Below, one piece after another: positions 6,100 to 14,014 of a stretch of 18,765 bases of DNA. Positions within the stretch are counted from its first letter, which is position 1, and each line of letters opens with the position of its first letter. Under the pieces are notes generated by a model that searched no databases, was not told the origin of the DNA, and saw nothing but the letters and a program-made list of their open reading frames with translations. Made by a program: the position numbers and the translations under genes. This DNA is from DATBAK01 sp036787815 (GTDB taxonomy: Bacteria > Actinomycetota > Acidimicrobiia > IMCC26256 > PALSA-610): positions 1 through 18,765 of the forward strand of contig DAIQOP010000047.1 in the NCBI GenBank assembly GCA_036787815.1. Reading direction: 5' to 3'.

Positions 6100-7176
6100 T
6101 CAGACGATGACGCTGCGAATGACCTCGCCCGCCTCCATGGCACGGAACGCGTCGTTGACCTCGTCCAGCTTGATCGTGCGCGACACCATCGACGAGGTGT
6201 CGAGGCGCCCGGCTTCGATCAGGTCGACGAAGCGCTGGAAGTCGCGGCGCACCTGCGCGGAGCCGTACTTGCTGCCGACGATCGTCTTCCCCTCGTAGAA
6301 CAACGCGAACGCCGAGAGGGTGATCTGCGCCTCCATACGTGTCATGCCGACGACGCAGACGGTGCCGCCGTTGCGGGCCATGCCGTGGGCCTCGGTGATG
6401 GTCTCGGGGAGGCCGATGACCTCGAACGCGTAGTCGACGCCGCGCCCGCCGGTGAGCGCCTTCACCTGGGCGATCGCGTCGCCCCCGGCCGGGTCGACCA
6501 TGTCGGTGGCACCGAACTGCATCGCGGTCTTGCGCTTCATCTCCACCAGGTCGACGGCGATGATGCGCGCCGCGCCGGCGATGCGGGCGCCCTGGATCAC
6601 CGACTGGCCGACACCGCCGCAACCGATGACGGCGACCGTGGAACCGGGCTGCACCCGCGCGGTGTTGAGCGCCGCGCCCACTCCGGTGGTGACGCCGCAG
6701 CCGATGAGCGCGAGCTGGTCGTCGGGGATGTCGGTCTCGACCTTGATGACGGAGTCTTCGCTCGACGTCATCGTCTCGGCGAACGTGCCGAGACCGGTGA
6801 AGGTCGTGTATTCGCTCTTGTCGGGGCGCTTGCCGCGCGTCGCCATCATCGTCTCGAACTCGCGCTCGCAGAAGTTCGACTGGTCGTGGATGCAGAACCA
6901 GCACACGCCACACGCCGGCACGAACGTGCTGACGACGCGGTCACCCTTCTTGACCTTGGTGACCTCGGAGCCGACCTCGACCACGCGGCCCGTGCCTTCG
7001 TGGCCGAGGACCACACCGGGAGGCACCGGCAGGTAGCCGTGCACCACCGAGAGGTCGGAGTGACACACACCGCTCGCGCCGATCTCGACGACGACGTCGC
7101 GGGGGCCCGGTGCGGCGGGCTCGACGTTCTCGATCGACAGGGGCTGCTCGGTCCCGACGAAGACTGCTGCGCGCAT
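6100..7176 (-). CDS. Zinc-dependent alcohol dehydrogenase (MDR family)
   Basis: This 358-residue medium-chain dehydrogenase oxidises an alcohol (or reduces an aldehyde) with a nicotinamide cofactor. I chose ATG at 7176 because AAGGAG stands five bases before it. Catalytic zinc ligands are Cys38 (GVCHSD), His59 (GHEGTG) and Cys160 (IGCGVTTG). The structural zinc site is Cys89, Cys92, Cys95 and Cys103 (CGVCWFC...FC). The Rossmann motif GCGGVG is at 185-190, and Asp209 at the end of the second strand favours NAD over NADP. The CGVTTGVGAALNTA segment resembles class III and actinobacterial AdhD-type enzymes, including those with tightly bound cofactor. It is the first gene of a probable three-gene operon with the acyl-CoA synthetase and GNAT enzyme. 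Confidence 0.92.
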   Translation of the reverse strand: MRAAVFVGTEQPLSIENVEPAAPGPRDVVVEIGASGVCHSDLSVVHGYLPVPPGVVLGHEGTGRVVEVGSEVTKVKKGDRVVSTFVPACGVCWFCIHDQSNFCEREFETMMATRGKRPDKSEYTTFTGLGTFAETMTSSEDSVIKVETDIPDDQLALIGCGVTTGVGAALNTARVQPGSTVAVIGCGGVGQSVIQGARIAGAARIIAVDLVEMKRKTAMQFGATDMVDPAGGDAIAQVKALTGGRGVDYAFEVIGLPETITEAHGMARNGGTVCVVGMTRMEAQITLSAFALFYEGKTIVGSKYGSAQVRRDFQRFVDLIEAGRLDTSSMVSRTIKLDEVNDAFRAMEAGEVIRSVIV

Positions 7177-7285
7177 TGCTGCTCCTTGGGGTGCGAACTG
7201 ATGCGGTGACCGTACCGCCCGGCGCCGTGGCTCGGCACGCCGGCGGGCGACGCTACCGCCCGGCGACGCCCCGCACCCTGTGGGG

Positions 7286-7993
7286 CTACCGCTCGGTGAG
7301 CAAGGGCGCGGCCGCGGCCTCGTCGCAGACGACGACGGCGCGGTCCTGGAGCACGCGCCCGGCCGGGATCGTGGGATCACCCGCCACCAGGCGCCGCAAC
7401 ATCTCGCCCTTCCCGGCCCCCGCGACCAGCCACACGATGGTGCGAGCCGCGTTCAGGGCCGGGTAGGTGAGGGTCACGCGGCGATGCCCCTGGTAGACGC
7501 CCGTGGGAGCCACGAGCCGGTCGGTGACGCCGAGCACCGGGTCGCCGGGCACGAGCGAGGCGGTGTGCCCGTCGTCGCCGATGCCCAGGTGAACGACGTC
7601 GAGCACGCCAGCGGTGATGTCGTGGAACGTGCGCTCGTAGCGCCGGGCCGCGCCCGCCGGGTCGGGCTCCTCGACGGGGATCGGGTGCCACCGCTGCTTC
7701 GGCACGGGAGCGAGCCGCACGAGGGCCGATTCGATCTGGGTCGCGTTGCGGTCGCGGTCGCCGGCCGGCGCGACGCGCTCGTCGATCTGGAAGACGTCGA
7801 CGCGTTCCCAGTCGAGACCGGCGCCCGCGAGCACCCGCAACATCGCCCAGGGGGTCGTGCCGCCGCTGAACGCCACCGAGGCGCGACCGCGCTCGGCGAT
7901 CGCATCGAGCAACGCTGCGCCGATCACCCGCGCCGCTTCGGCCGCGGTCTCGTCGGCATCCGCTCCGACGTGGATGGGGAGGGATCTGCTCAT
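7286..7993 (-). CDS. pgl: 6-phosphogluconolactonase
   Basis: This 235-residue protein has the length of the SOL/DevB-type lactonases, which hydrolyse 6-phosphoglucono-lactone to 6-phosphogluconate in the oxidative pentose phosphate pathway. Diagnostic segments are FSGGTTPW (42-49), the VDVFQIDERVAP strand (65-76) and HLGIGDDGHTASL (135-147) with the active-site histidine. It starts seven bases after the end of gnd and is the last gene of the pgi-gnd-pgl run. About 109 bases separate it from the alcohol dehydrogenase; they contain only a weak CGGGCG/CGCCCG hairpin and a short 12-base direct repeat. Confidence 0.92.
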   Translation of the reverse strand: MSRSLPIHVGADADETAAEAARVIGAALLDAIAERGRASVAFSGGTTPWAMLRVLAGAGLDWERVDVFQIDERVAPAGDRDRNATQIESALVRLAPVPKQRWHPIPVEEPDPAGAARRYERTFHDITAGVLDVVHLGIGDDGHTASLVPGDPVLGVTDRLVAPTGVYQGHRRVTLTYPALNAARTIVWLVAGAGKGEMLRRLVAGDPTIPAGRVLQDRAVVVCDEAAAAPLLTER

Positions 7994-8000
7994 CGCCGGG

Positions 8001-9023
8001 TCACTCGCCCGCCGCCGGTTTCTCCGCGTGGCCGCCGAACTGCTTGCGTTGGGCCGACTGCACCTTGCCCGCGAAGGTCGCGGCGCCCTGCGACGCGAAC
8101 CGCGACTGCAGCGCGGTCGTGAGCACCGGCGTGGGGACGCCGAGGGCGATCGCGGCTTCGGCCGTCCATCGTCCTTCGCCGGAGTCGGAGACGCGGCCCC
8201 CGAACTCGGCGAGGTCGGGCGACTCCGCGAGCGACGCCGCGGTGAGATCGAGGAGCCACGACGCGATCACGCTCCCGCGCCGCCACACCTCGGCGACGGC
8301 CGGAATGTCGAGGTCGTACTGGTAGAGCTCAGGGTGACTCAACGGCGCCGTCTCGGCATCGACGTCGACCACCGTCTTGCCGATGTTCGCGTGGTGCAGC
8401 ACCGCGAGCCCTTCGGCGTACGCGGCCATGATCCCGTACTCGATCCCGTTGTGCACCATCTTCACGAAGTGGCCGGCTCCCGATGCACCGCAGTGCATCC
8501 AACCCCGCTCCTCGCGGCTGGGTTCGCCGGTGCGGCCCGGCGTCCGGGGCGCGGCCTCGAAGCCCGGGCTCAGCGTGTCGAACACCGGAGCGAGCCTCGT
8601 GACCGCGGACTCGTCGCCCCCGACCATGAGGCAGAAGCCCCGCTCGAGGCCGAACACTCCGCCGCTCGTGCCCGCGTCGATGTAGTGGATCTGCTGCTCG
8701 TGCAGTGCGGTGGCGCGGCGGATGTCGTCGCGCCAGTCGGAGTTGCCGCCGTCGATGATCGCGTCGTCGGGGGAGAGCACCGCGGCGACGTCGTGCACCG
8801 TCTGCTCGGTGAACGCGGCGGGCACCATGAGCCACACCGCACGAGGAGCCTCGAGACGCGCGGCGAGGTCGGCGAGCGATGATGCGCCGATCGCACCCTC
8901 GGCCGCGAGGGCGGCCACCGCCTTCGCGTTCACGTCGAACACCACGACCTCGTGGCCCGCGGCGCGGAGGCGGCGGGTGAGGCCCGCGCCCATACGGCCG
9001 AGGCCGACCATTCCTATCTGCAC
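8001..9023 (-). CDS. gnd: 6-phosphogluconate dehydrogenase, decarboxylating (short, probably NAD type)
   Basis: This 340-residue enzyme converts 6-phosphogluconate to ribulose 5-phosphate and CO2. The GTG at 9023 is supported by AGAAGGAG seven bases upstream and by starting exactly at the nucleotide-binding strand (MQIGMVGLGRMG, residues 1-12). The substrate segment IDAGTSGGVFGLERG (115-129) and the catalytic region GASGAGHFVKMVHNGIEYG (179-197, with Lys188, His191, Asn192 and Glu195) are intact. At about 340 residues it belongs to the short, often NAD-linked subgroup (YqeC/GntZ-like) rather than the 470-residue NADP enzyme. Asp30 at the end of the second strand (VVVFDVN) also favours NAD. 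It lies between pgi and pgl, 34 and 7 bases from them. Confidence 0.92.
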   Translation of the reverse strand: MQIGMVGLGRMGAGLTRRLRAAGHEVVVFDVNAKAVAALAAEGAIGASSLADLAARLEAPRAVWLMVPAAFTEQTVHDVAAVLSPDDAIIDGGNSDWRDDIRRATALHEQQIHYIDAGTSGGVFGLERGFCLMVGGDESAVTRLAPVFDTLSPGFEAAPRTPGRTGEPSREERGWMHCGASGAGHFVKMVHNGIEYGIMAAYAEGLAVLHHANIGKTVVDVDAETAPLSHPELYQYDLDIPAVAEVWRRGSVIASWLLDLTAASLAESPDLAEFGGRVSDSGEGRWTAEAAIALGVPTPVLTTALQSRFASQGAATFAGKVQSAQRKQFGGHAEKPAAGE

Positions 9024-9057
9024 GGTTGCGCTCCTTCTCTCACGCGGCGAACGGTCT

Positions 9058-10584
9058 TCAGCCGGCGTAGGCGGCGAGGTCGTCGGCGCGCACCCGGAAC
9101 ACCCGACGCTTGCGCTGGGCCAACGCGAGGTAATCACCTGCAGCTTGGGCTCGGATGAGGTCGCCGAACGAGAACGTGCGCTCGGGTACGGCAACGTCGT
9201 CGCCGTCGGCGTCGAGCACCTGCAGGAACACGCCGCTCGCGGGCCCGCCCTTGTGGAGCTGGCCGGTCGAGTGCAGGTAGCGGGGGCCCACCGCGAGCGT
9301 GGTCGCGACCTTCAGGCGATCACGGATCGCGACGCGGGCCGACTGGAACGCGGCGAGCGTGCTCGACGCCGGGTCGACGAAGGCCTGGATCGCCACGTAG
9401 TCGCCGGTCTTCACGGTTGCGAGCGCGTCGGCGACCGGGGTGACGGCAAGGTCGGGGAGGCCCTGCTCCAGCACGGTGCCCGCCGCGTGCTTGGCCGCCT
9501 CGACATCGGGTTGGTCGAAGGGATTGATGCCCATGAGCGCGCCCGCGAGCGCGATCGCGATCTCCCACCGCACGACCTCGGCGCCGAGGGCCGCGCCCCC
9601 GCCGTCGATCGAGGCACCGCCCAGGTCGATCGTCGGTCGGCCCGGCGCGCGCCCTCCGCCGTAGCCGACGAAGAGCCGGTCGGTGCCGTAGCGATCGGCC
9701 GCGGCGACCGGTTCGCGCACCACCGGCAGGATCCCGGTTCCGTGCTTGCCGGTCGACTCCGCGACGAGCTGCTCGACCCAGTCGCCGAAGGGGCCCCACG
9801 CCTCGATCGTGAGCTTGTCCCGACCGGTGCGCACACCCGCGGCGAGCGCGGCCGCCATGGAGGCGCCCGGACCACCGGCATCGCGGCACTGCTCGATCAT
9901 CTCGATCGCGCCGCGCAGGATCGACGCGAGGTCGAGCCCCAGGATCGCGGCCGGCACCATGCCGAAGTGTGAGAGCGCGCTGTAGCGCCCGCCGATGTCG
10001 GGGTTGGCGTTGAACACCGCGCGGTACCCGTCGGTGCGGGCGAGCGAGTCGAGCGCGGATCCGGCATCGGTGATCGCGACGATCTGGCTCGGCCGGGCGA
10101 CGAGCGTGCGGAAGTACTCGAGGTGCGACCGGGTCTCGATGGTGCCGCCCGACTTCGAGGCGAAGCAGAACAGCGTGCGGTCGAGCGGCACTGTGTGGGC
10201 GACCCGTGCGACGGCGGCCGGGTGGCTGCTGTCGAGCACCGTGAAGGCCGGTCCGGGCCGCGGCTGCACCTTCCCGGCGGCGAGCGTGGCCACGAGCAGC
10301 TCGGGGAAGAGGCTCGATCCGCCCATCCCGCACCACACGACATGGTCGAGCTCGTCGGCTTCGAGGTCGCGCACGAACGCGAGGAGGGAGTCGACCTCGC
10401 CCTGCATCCGCTCCGGCTCGTCGAGCCAGCCCAGCCGGTTGGCGACCTCGGTGGGGTCGTCCTGCCAGAGCGTGTGGTCGTGGGCGAAGAGCCGCGCGAC
10501 GGCGTCGCGCTCGCGCAGCTCGCCCTCCGCGGCAGCGACCGCCGTGGCCCAGCCGGCACCGCCAGATTCCGATGTCGTCGTCAC
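9058..10584 (-). CDS. pgi: Glucose-6-phosphate isomerase
   Basis: This 508-residue protein interconverts glucose 6-phosphate and fructose 6-phosphate. The sugar-phosphate isomerase (SIS) motifs are present: GMGGSS (86-91), SKSGGTIET (143-151) and the FNANPDIGGRYSALSHFG segment (191-208). The sequence resembles the isomerase half of actinobacterial transaldolase/phosphoglucose isomerase fusions, but no transaldolase half is attached. The frame stays open far upstream on this strand, but that part is antisense to pheA and not coding. I chose GTG at 10584 because a TANNNT box lies seven bases before it. It is the first gene of the pgi-gnd-pgl unit and is divergent from pheA. Confidence 0.9.
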   Translation of the reverse strand: MTTTSESGGAGWATAVAAAEGELRERDAVARLFAHDHTLWQDDPTEVANRLGWLDEPERMQGEVDSLLAFVRDLEADELDHVVWCGMGGSSLFPELLVATLAAGKVQPRPGPAFTVLDSSHPAAVARVAHTVPLDRTLFCFASKSGGTIETRSHLEYFRTLVARPSQIVAITDAGSALDSLARTDGYRAVFNANPDIGGRYSALSHFGMVPAAILGLDLASILRGAIEMIEQCRDAGGPGASMAAALAAGVRTGRDKLTIEAWGPFGDWVEQLVAESTGKHGTGILPVVREPVAAADRYGTDRLFVGYGGGRAPGRPTIDLGGASIDGGGAALGAEVVRWEIAIALAGALMGINPFDQPDVEAAKHAAGTVLEQGLPDLAVTPVADALATVKTGDYVAIQAFVDPASSTLAAFQSARVAIRDRLKVATTLAVGPRYLHSTGQLHKGGPASGVFLQVLDADGDDVAVPERTFSFGDLIRAQAAGDYLALAQRKRRVFRVRADDLAAYAG

Positions 10585-10591
10585 AATGGGC

Positions 10592-10597
10592 AGTGTA
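10592..10597 (-). promoter_or_regulatory. Candidate leaderless promoter -10 box of pgi-gnd-pgl
   Basis: TACACT on the minus strand is followed by seven bases and then the GTG at 10584, so transcription may begin at the start codon. No ribosome binding site is present. It shares a 42-base divergent region with the pheA promoter. Confidence 0.45.
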
Positions 10598-10614
10598 CGG
10601 ACGGGAGCCTCGCC

Positions 10615-10620
10615 TACGAT
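10615..10620 (+). promoter_or_regulatory. Candidate leaderless promoter -10 box of pheA-serS
   Basis: TACGAT lies six bases before the GTG at 10627, again giving a transcript with essentially no leader. No ribosome binding site precedes this GTG. The -10 boxes of the two divergent units are only 17 bases apart, so the promoters must overlap and could compete. Confidence 0.45.
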
Positions 10621-10626
10621 CGTCGG

Positions 10627-11562
10627 GTGACGCGCGTGACCTATTTCGGGCCTCGCGGCACGTTCACCGAGGAAGCACTGCTCTCCCAGCCCGACCTCGC
10701 CGCGTGTGAGCGTGTGCCGCAGAGCTCGGTTCCCGAGGTGATCGCGGCCGTCGAGCGCAACGACTTCGAGGGTGGGGTCGTCCCGATCGAGAACATGATC
10801 GAGGGCTCGGTGCCGGTGACCCTCGACACGCTGGCGTTCGAGAGCGAGCTGCTCATCCAGCGGGAGATCGATCTGCCGGTCTCGCTCGACCTCTGCGTCC
10901 GGCCCGGCACCGCGCTCGGCGACGTGCGCCGCGTGCTGTCGTTTCCCCACGCGGTCGCACAGTGCCGCGAGTTCCTCGCCCGCAAGCTGCCACAGGCCGA
11001 GTTCCGTGCCGCCAACTCCACGAGCGATGCGGCGCGCGAGGTCTCCAAGTCGCGCCGTTCGGACCTGGCCGCGATCTGCAACGTGCTCGCGGCCGAGATC
11101 TACGGCCTCGAGGTGATTGCCACCGCGATCGAGGACCACGCCGACAACGTCACCCGTTTCGTCGTGGTCGGGCGCGGGGTGCCCGCCCCGACGGGTCACG
11201 ACAAGACGACGATCGTGTGCTTCCAGCGCGCCGACCGGCCGGGTTCGCTGCTCGCGATCCTCCAGGAGTTCGCGGCGCGCGCGATCAACCTCACCAAGCT
11301 CGAATCGCGCCCGACGAAGCGCAGCCTCGGCGACTACTGCTTCTTCATCGACATCGACGGCCACATCTCCGACGAGCTGGTCGCCGATGCGCTTCGCAAC
11401 CTCGCGGCGAAGGGCCGGGTGAAGTTCCTCGGCTCGTATCCCGTCGGCGGGGTCGGCGACGCGACCGTGCGCCGGCGGCGCGCCGCGTCGCGCGAGTGGC
11501 GGGCCGCGGCCACCTGGATCGACGAGCTGCGCGGCCAGGTGCGCGGCGGAGGGCTCGCGTGA
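10627..11562 (+). CDS. pheA: Prephenate dehydratase
   Basis: This 311-residue monofunctional enzyme converts prephenate to phenylpyruvate in phenylalanine synthesis. It opens with TYFGPRGTFTEEAL, the standard start of the catalytic domain, which justifies the GTG at 10627. VPIENMIEGSV (52-62) and the catalytic TRF motif (176-178, in DNVTRFVVV) are intact. A C-terminal ACT regulatory domain starts near residue 193 and carries GSLLAILQEF and the ESRP motif (226-229) that mediates phenylalanine feedback inhibition. About 30 basic residues follow the ACT domain as a tail. Its stop overlaps the serS start by four bases (GTGA), so the two genes are translationally coupled; pheA next to serS is a recurring actinobacterial arrangement. 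Confidence 0.95.
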   Translation: MTRVTYFGPRGTFTEEALLSQPDLAACERVPQSSVPEVIAAVERNDFEGGVVPIENMIEGSVPVTLDTLAFESELLIQREIDLPVSLDLCVRPGTALGDVRRVLSFPHAVAQCREFLARKLPQAEFRAANSTSDAAREVSKSRRSDLAAICNVLAAEIYGLEVIATAIEDHADNVTRFVVVGRGVPAPTGHDKTTIVCFQRADRPGSLLAILQEFAARAINLTKLESRPTKRSLGDYCFFIDIDGHISDELVADALRNLAAKGRVKFLGSYPVGGVGDATVRRRRAASREWRAAATWIDELRGQVRGGGLA

Positions 11563-12809
11563 TCGACCTGCGCCGGTTGCGCGAAGAACCTGCGTACCGG
11601 GAGGGCATCGAGCGCAAGCGGGTGCGGCCCGGCCTGCTCGACGAGCTCCTCGAGCTCGACGGTCGTTTCCGTGCCGCGCGCCAGGAGGCCGAGGCGCTGC
11701 GCGCCCGCCAGAACGCGGCTTCCAAGGCGATCGGCAAGGCGCAGCCCGACGAACGCGCGGAGCGCATCGAGGCCGCGGGCCGGCTCAAGACGGAGCTCGC
11801 CACCGCCGAAGGCACGCTCGCCGAGATCGAGCGCGCGGTCACCGCGCTTGCGTTGCAGGTGCCGAATCCCGCCGATGCATCCGTGCCCGACGGTGGTGAG
11901 GACGACTTCGTCGTGCTTCGCACGGTCGGCGACACGCCTGCCGCTCCCGCGCTCGACCACGCGGCATTCTCCGAAGCGCTCGGCTTCGTCGATTCGGCAC
12001 GCGGCGCCGAGGCGAGCGGCTCGCGGTTCGCGTACGTGATGCGAGAAGCGGTGCTCATCGAGCTCGCGCTGGTGCAGTGGGTCATGACTCGGCTCGTGGA
12101 GCAGGGGTTCGCCCCGGTCGTGCCGCCGGTGCTCGTGCGGGAGCGCACGATGGAAGAGGCCGGCTTCTTCCCGACCGACCGCGCGCAGGTGTACGAGGTC
12201 GACGGCGGCGAGCTGTTCCTCACCGGCACGAGCGAGGTGCCGCTCTCCGCATTGCGCCGCGGCGACCTCCTCGATCCCGAAGAGCTCCCGGCGCGCTACG
12301 CGGGGTTCTCGTCGAACTTCCGTCGTGAGGCGGGCACCTACGGCAAGGACACGCGGGGCATCTTCCGCGTGCACCAGTTCGACAAGATCGAGATGTTCTC
12401 GTACTGCGATCCGGCCGAGTCGTGGGAGGAACACGAACGGCTCGTGGCGATCGAGGAGTCGATCCTCACCGATCTCGGTCTGCCCTACCGCGTGATCAAC
12501 GTCGCGGCCGGCGATCTCGGACCGGCGGCCGCGAAGAAGTACGACATGGAGGTGTGGCTGCCGTCGGAGGGCCGCTACCGCGAGTCGCACTCGTGCTCCA
12601 ACTACCTCGACTTCTCCGCGCGGCGGCTCAACACGCGCGTGCGCTCGGTCGAAGGCAACCAGCTCGCGCACACGCTCAACGGCACGGCGTGCGCGATCGG
12701 TCGCACGCTCGTGTTCCTGTTCGAGCATTACCAGGATCCCGGCGGCGCGTTCGTGGTACCCGACGTGCTGCGCCCGATCTGTGGCTTCGACCGCGTCGAG
12801 GCGAAGTAG
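11559..12809 (+). CDS. serS: Seryl-tRNA synthetase
   Basis: This 416-residue class II synthetase charges tRNA-Ser (and the selenocysteine tRNA where present) with serine. GTG at 11559 has GGAGG six bases upstream and gives the canonical MIDLRRLREEP start. Residues 30-100 are the long helical coiled-coil arm that grips the tRNA-Ser variable arm. TGTSEVPL (222-229) binds the serine amino group. Motif 2 (FRREAGTYGKDTRGIFRVHQ, 254-273) and motif 3 (LNGTACAIGRTL, 373-384) are complete. It overlaps pheA by four bases. A tRNA-Ser gene lies 115 bases downstream on the same strand. Confidence 0.96.
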   Translation: MIDLRRLREEPAYREGIERKRVRPGLLDELLELDGRFRAARQEAEALRARQNAASKAIGKAQPDERAERIEAAGRLKTELATAEGTLAEIERAVTALALQVPNPADASVPDGGEDDFVVLRTVGDTPAAPALDHAAFSEALGFVDSARGAEASGSRFAYVMREAVLIELALVQWVMTRLVEQGFAPVVPPVLVRERTMEEAGFFPTDRAQVYEVDGGELFLTGTSEVPLSALRRGDLLDPEELPARYAGFSSNFRREAGTYGKDTRGIFRVHQFDKIEMFSYCDPAESWEEHERLVAIEESILTDLGLPYRVINVAAGDLGPAAAKKYDMEVWLPSEGRYRESHSCSNYLDFSARRLNTRVRSVEGNQLAHTLNGTACAIGRTLVFLFEHYQDPGGAFVVPDVLRPICGFDRVEAK

Positions 12810-12856
12810 GCGCGTTCCTAGGTCGGGCTCGCAAGCTTGCCCTCCTCGACGCGTAT

Positions 12857-12886
12857 CGGAGCGAGTCTGGTCGCGTGCTCGCTTCG
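12857..12886 (+). terminator. GC hairpin downstream of serS
   Basis: CGGAGCGAG (12857-12865) can pair with CTCGCTTCG (12878-12886), nine pairs with one G-U, around a 12-base loop. CTCGCTTCG is followed by two further CTCGC copies. No U-run follows, so it may be a weak terminator or a processing site between serS and the tRNA gene. Confidence 0.3.
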
Positions 12887-12924
12887 CTCGCTGCTCGCCG
12901 CCGCGACCGGTCAGAATGGTCGAC

Positions 12925-13008
12925 GGAGGGATGCCAGAGCGGCCGAATGGGACGGTCTTGAAAACCGTTGGGTGATGAGCCCCGTGGGTTCGAATCCCAC
13001 TCCCTCCG
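12925..13008 (+). tRNA. tRNA-Ser (anticodon TGA)
   Basis: A complete class II tRNA of 84 bases. The acceptor strands GGAGGGA and TCCCTCC pair perfectly, followed by discriminator G, as required for serine. The anticodon arm is ACGGTCTTGAAAACCGT with TGA in the loop, reading UCN codons, mainly UCA and UCG. A variable arm (about TGGGTGATGAGCCCC) precedes the T arm GTGGGTTCGAATCCCAC. The 3' CCA is not encoded. It lies 115 bases downstream of the gene for its own synthetase. Confidence 0.96.
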
Positions 13009-13010
13009 CT

Positions 13011-13029
13011 CGTTGTCGGATTGACAACG
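13011..13029 (+). terminator. Hairpin immediately after tRNA-Ser
   Basis: CGTTGTC (13011-13017) and GACAACG (13023-13029) form a perfect seven-base-pair stem with a five-base loop, three bases after the tRNA. The following bases (TCTCCCTGG) are only weakly T-rich. It probably ends or helps process the tRNA transcript. Confidence 0.45.
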
Positions 13030-13117
13030 TCTCCCTGGTCGTTCGGGGTTCGAAAGACGAACATCTCGTCATCACGTGCCCAGCGCTGCGCCGGGCAACG
13101 CCCAGGTCCGCGGCCCG

Positions 13118-13858
13118 CTATCGGGGGCTCAACACACAGAACTCGTTGCCGTCGGGATCGGCCATGACCACCCAACCGACATCGCCTTGGCCGATGTCGA
13201 TTCGAGTCGCCCCAAGCGCGACGAGGCGATCCACCTCCGCTTGCTGTTCGACGTGGTCGGGCGGCGCGATGTCGAGATGAAGCCTGTTCTTCCCGATCTT
13301 CGGGGCAAGCGGCGGACCTCCCCAGGTGATGAGCGGACCGGTGCCGTCCGGCGCGCGGATCGCGGTCTCTTCGTCCTGATCCCAGACCAACGGCCATCCG
13401 AGCGCTGCGCTCCAGAAGTATCCGACCTCCCGCGTACCGTCGCACGTGATCGATCCGAGACGTTCGCAGCCGGCGAGGAAGGAGTTGTCCGGCCCGATGA
13501 CGCAGAACTCGTTGCCTTCGGGGTCGGCGAGCACGACATGACCTTCCTCGGGACGCTGACCGATGTCGATGTGGTGGGCACCGAGCTCGACCAACCTCGT
13601 GACCGTCTCTTGCTGGTCGTCGATCGATGTGGTCGTCAGATCGAGATGGAGACGGTTCGTGCCCATCTTCGGCTCCGGAACCGCCAGGAACAGGATCGGG
13701 AATCTCGTGCCATCCGTCGGCACGAGACCGATCTCGTCATGGGTCTCGTCGTGGATCTCCCAGTGCAGAGCCTCGGCCCAAAAACGCGCGAGACCGAGGG
13801 GATCGTTCGCATCGAAGCAGAGAGCGACGAGCCGCGAAGTCGTCCCGTCCTGCATCAT
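13118..13858 (-). CDS. Tandem VOC (glyoxalase-like) two-domain protein
   Basis: This 246-residue cytoplasmic protein consists of two homologous glyoxalase-like (VOC superfamily) domains, about 8-125 and 126-246. Each contains a W/FWAxALxW-type helix (RFWAEALHWEI; YFWSAALGWPL) and an NRLHLD strand. Each also has a V-RLVALGA-type helix and ends with the same DPxGNEFCV strand. This is the pattern of the Glyoxalase_6 type, found in many uncharacterised actinobacterial proteins; substrate and metal use are unknown. ATG at 13858 is followed directly by a second ATG (13855). AGGAGG is four bases from the first and seven from the second, so the second is slightly favoured. The NRLHLD histidine of each repeat could be a metal ligand. 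Confidence 0.88.
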   Translation of the reverse strand: MMQDGTTSRLVALCFDANDPLGLARFWAEALHWEIHDETHDEIGLVPTDGTRFPILFLAVPEPKMGTNRLHLDLTTTSIDDQQETVTRLVELGAHHIDIGQRPEEGHVVLADPEGNEFCVIGPDNSFLAGCERLGSITCDGTREVGYFWSAALGWPLVWDQDEETAIRAPDGTGPLITWGGPPLAPKIGKNRLHLDIAPPDHVEQQAEVDRLVALGATRIDIGQGDVGWVVMADPDGNEFCVLSPR

Positions 13859-14014
13859 CCGACCTCCTCTTTCCGGCCCCGCGAACCTGCGCGTTCCCGA
13901 TACGGCACGACGCGCTGCGACGGCCCCACGTTGTCACAACTGCTCTGCCGAGCGCGACCGGATTCGCGGGATCGCGCGGCGGTCGGGCCGCACCGTGTGG
14001 TGCCCGAGAACGCG

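Noticed and set aside
4471..7209. A 912-codon open frame on the plus strand opposite the acyl-CoA synthetase and alcohol dehydrogenase genes
   Set aside because: It is dominated by Arg, Asp, Val and His in a pattern typical of antisense frames in high-GC DNA, shows no domain, and the opposite strand carries two clear enzymes.
7213..7265. Two copies of TACCGCCCGGCG, 41 bases apart, between pgl and the alcohol dehydrogenase
   Set aside because: Short GC-rich repeats arise easily at this composition, and the placement suggests no operator or promoter.
9058..11364. Extension of the pgi frame upstream through pheA
   Set aside because: The extra 260 residues are antisense to the well-supported pheA gene and have no domain; the isomerase sequence begins only at about 10584.
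13041..13065. GGGTTCGAA after tRNA-Ser, echoing its T-loop, considered as an attachment-site duplication
   Set aside because: Only about nine bases match and they are the generic T-loop sequence; no integrase or foreign block follows.
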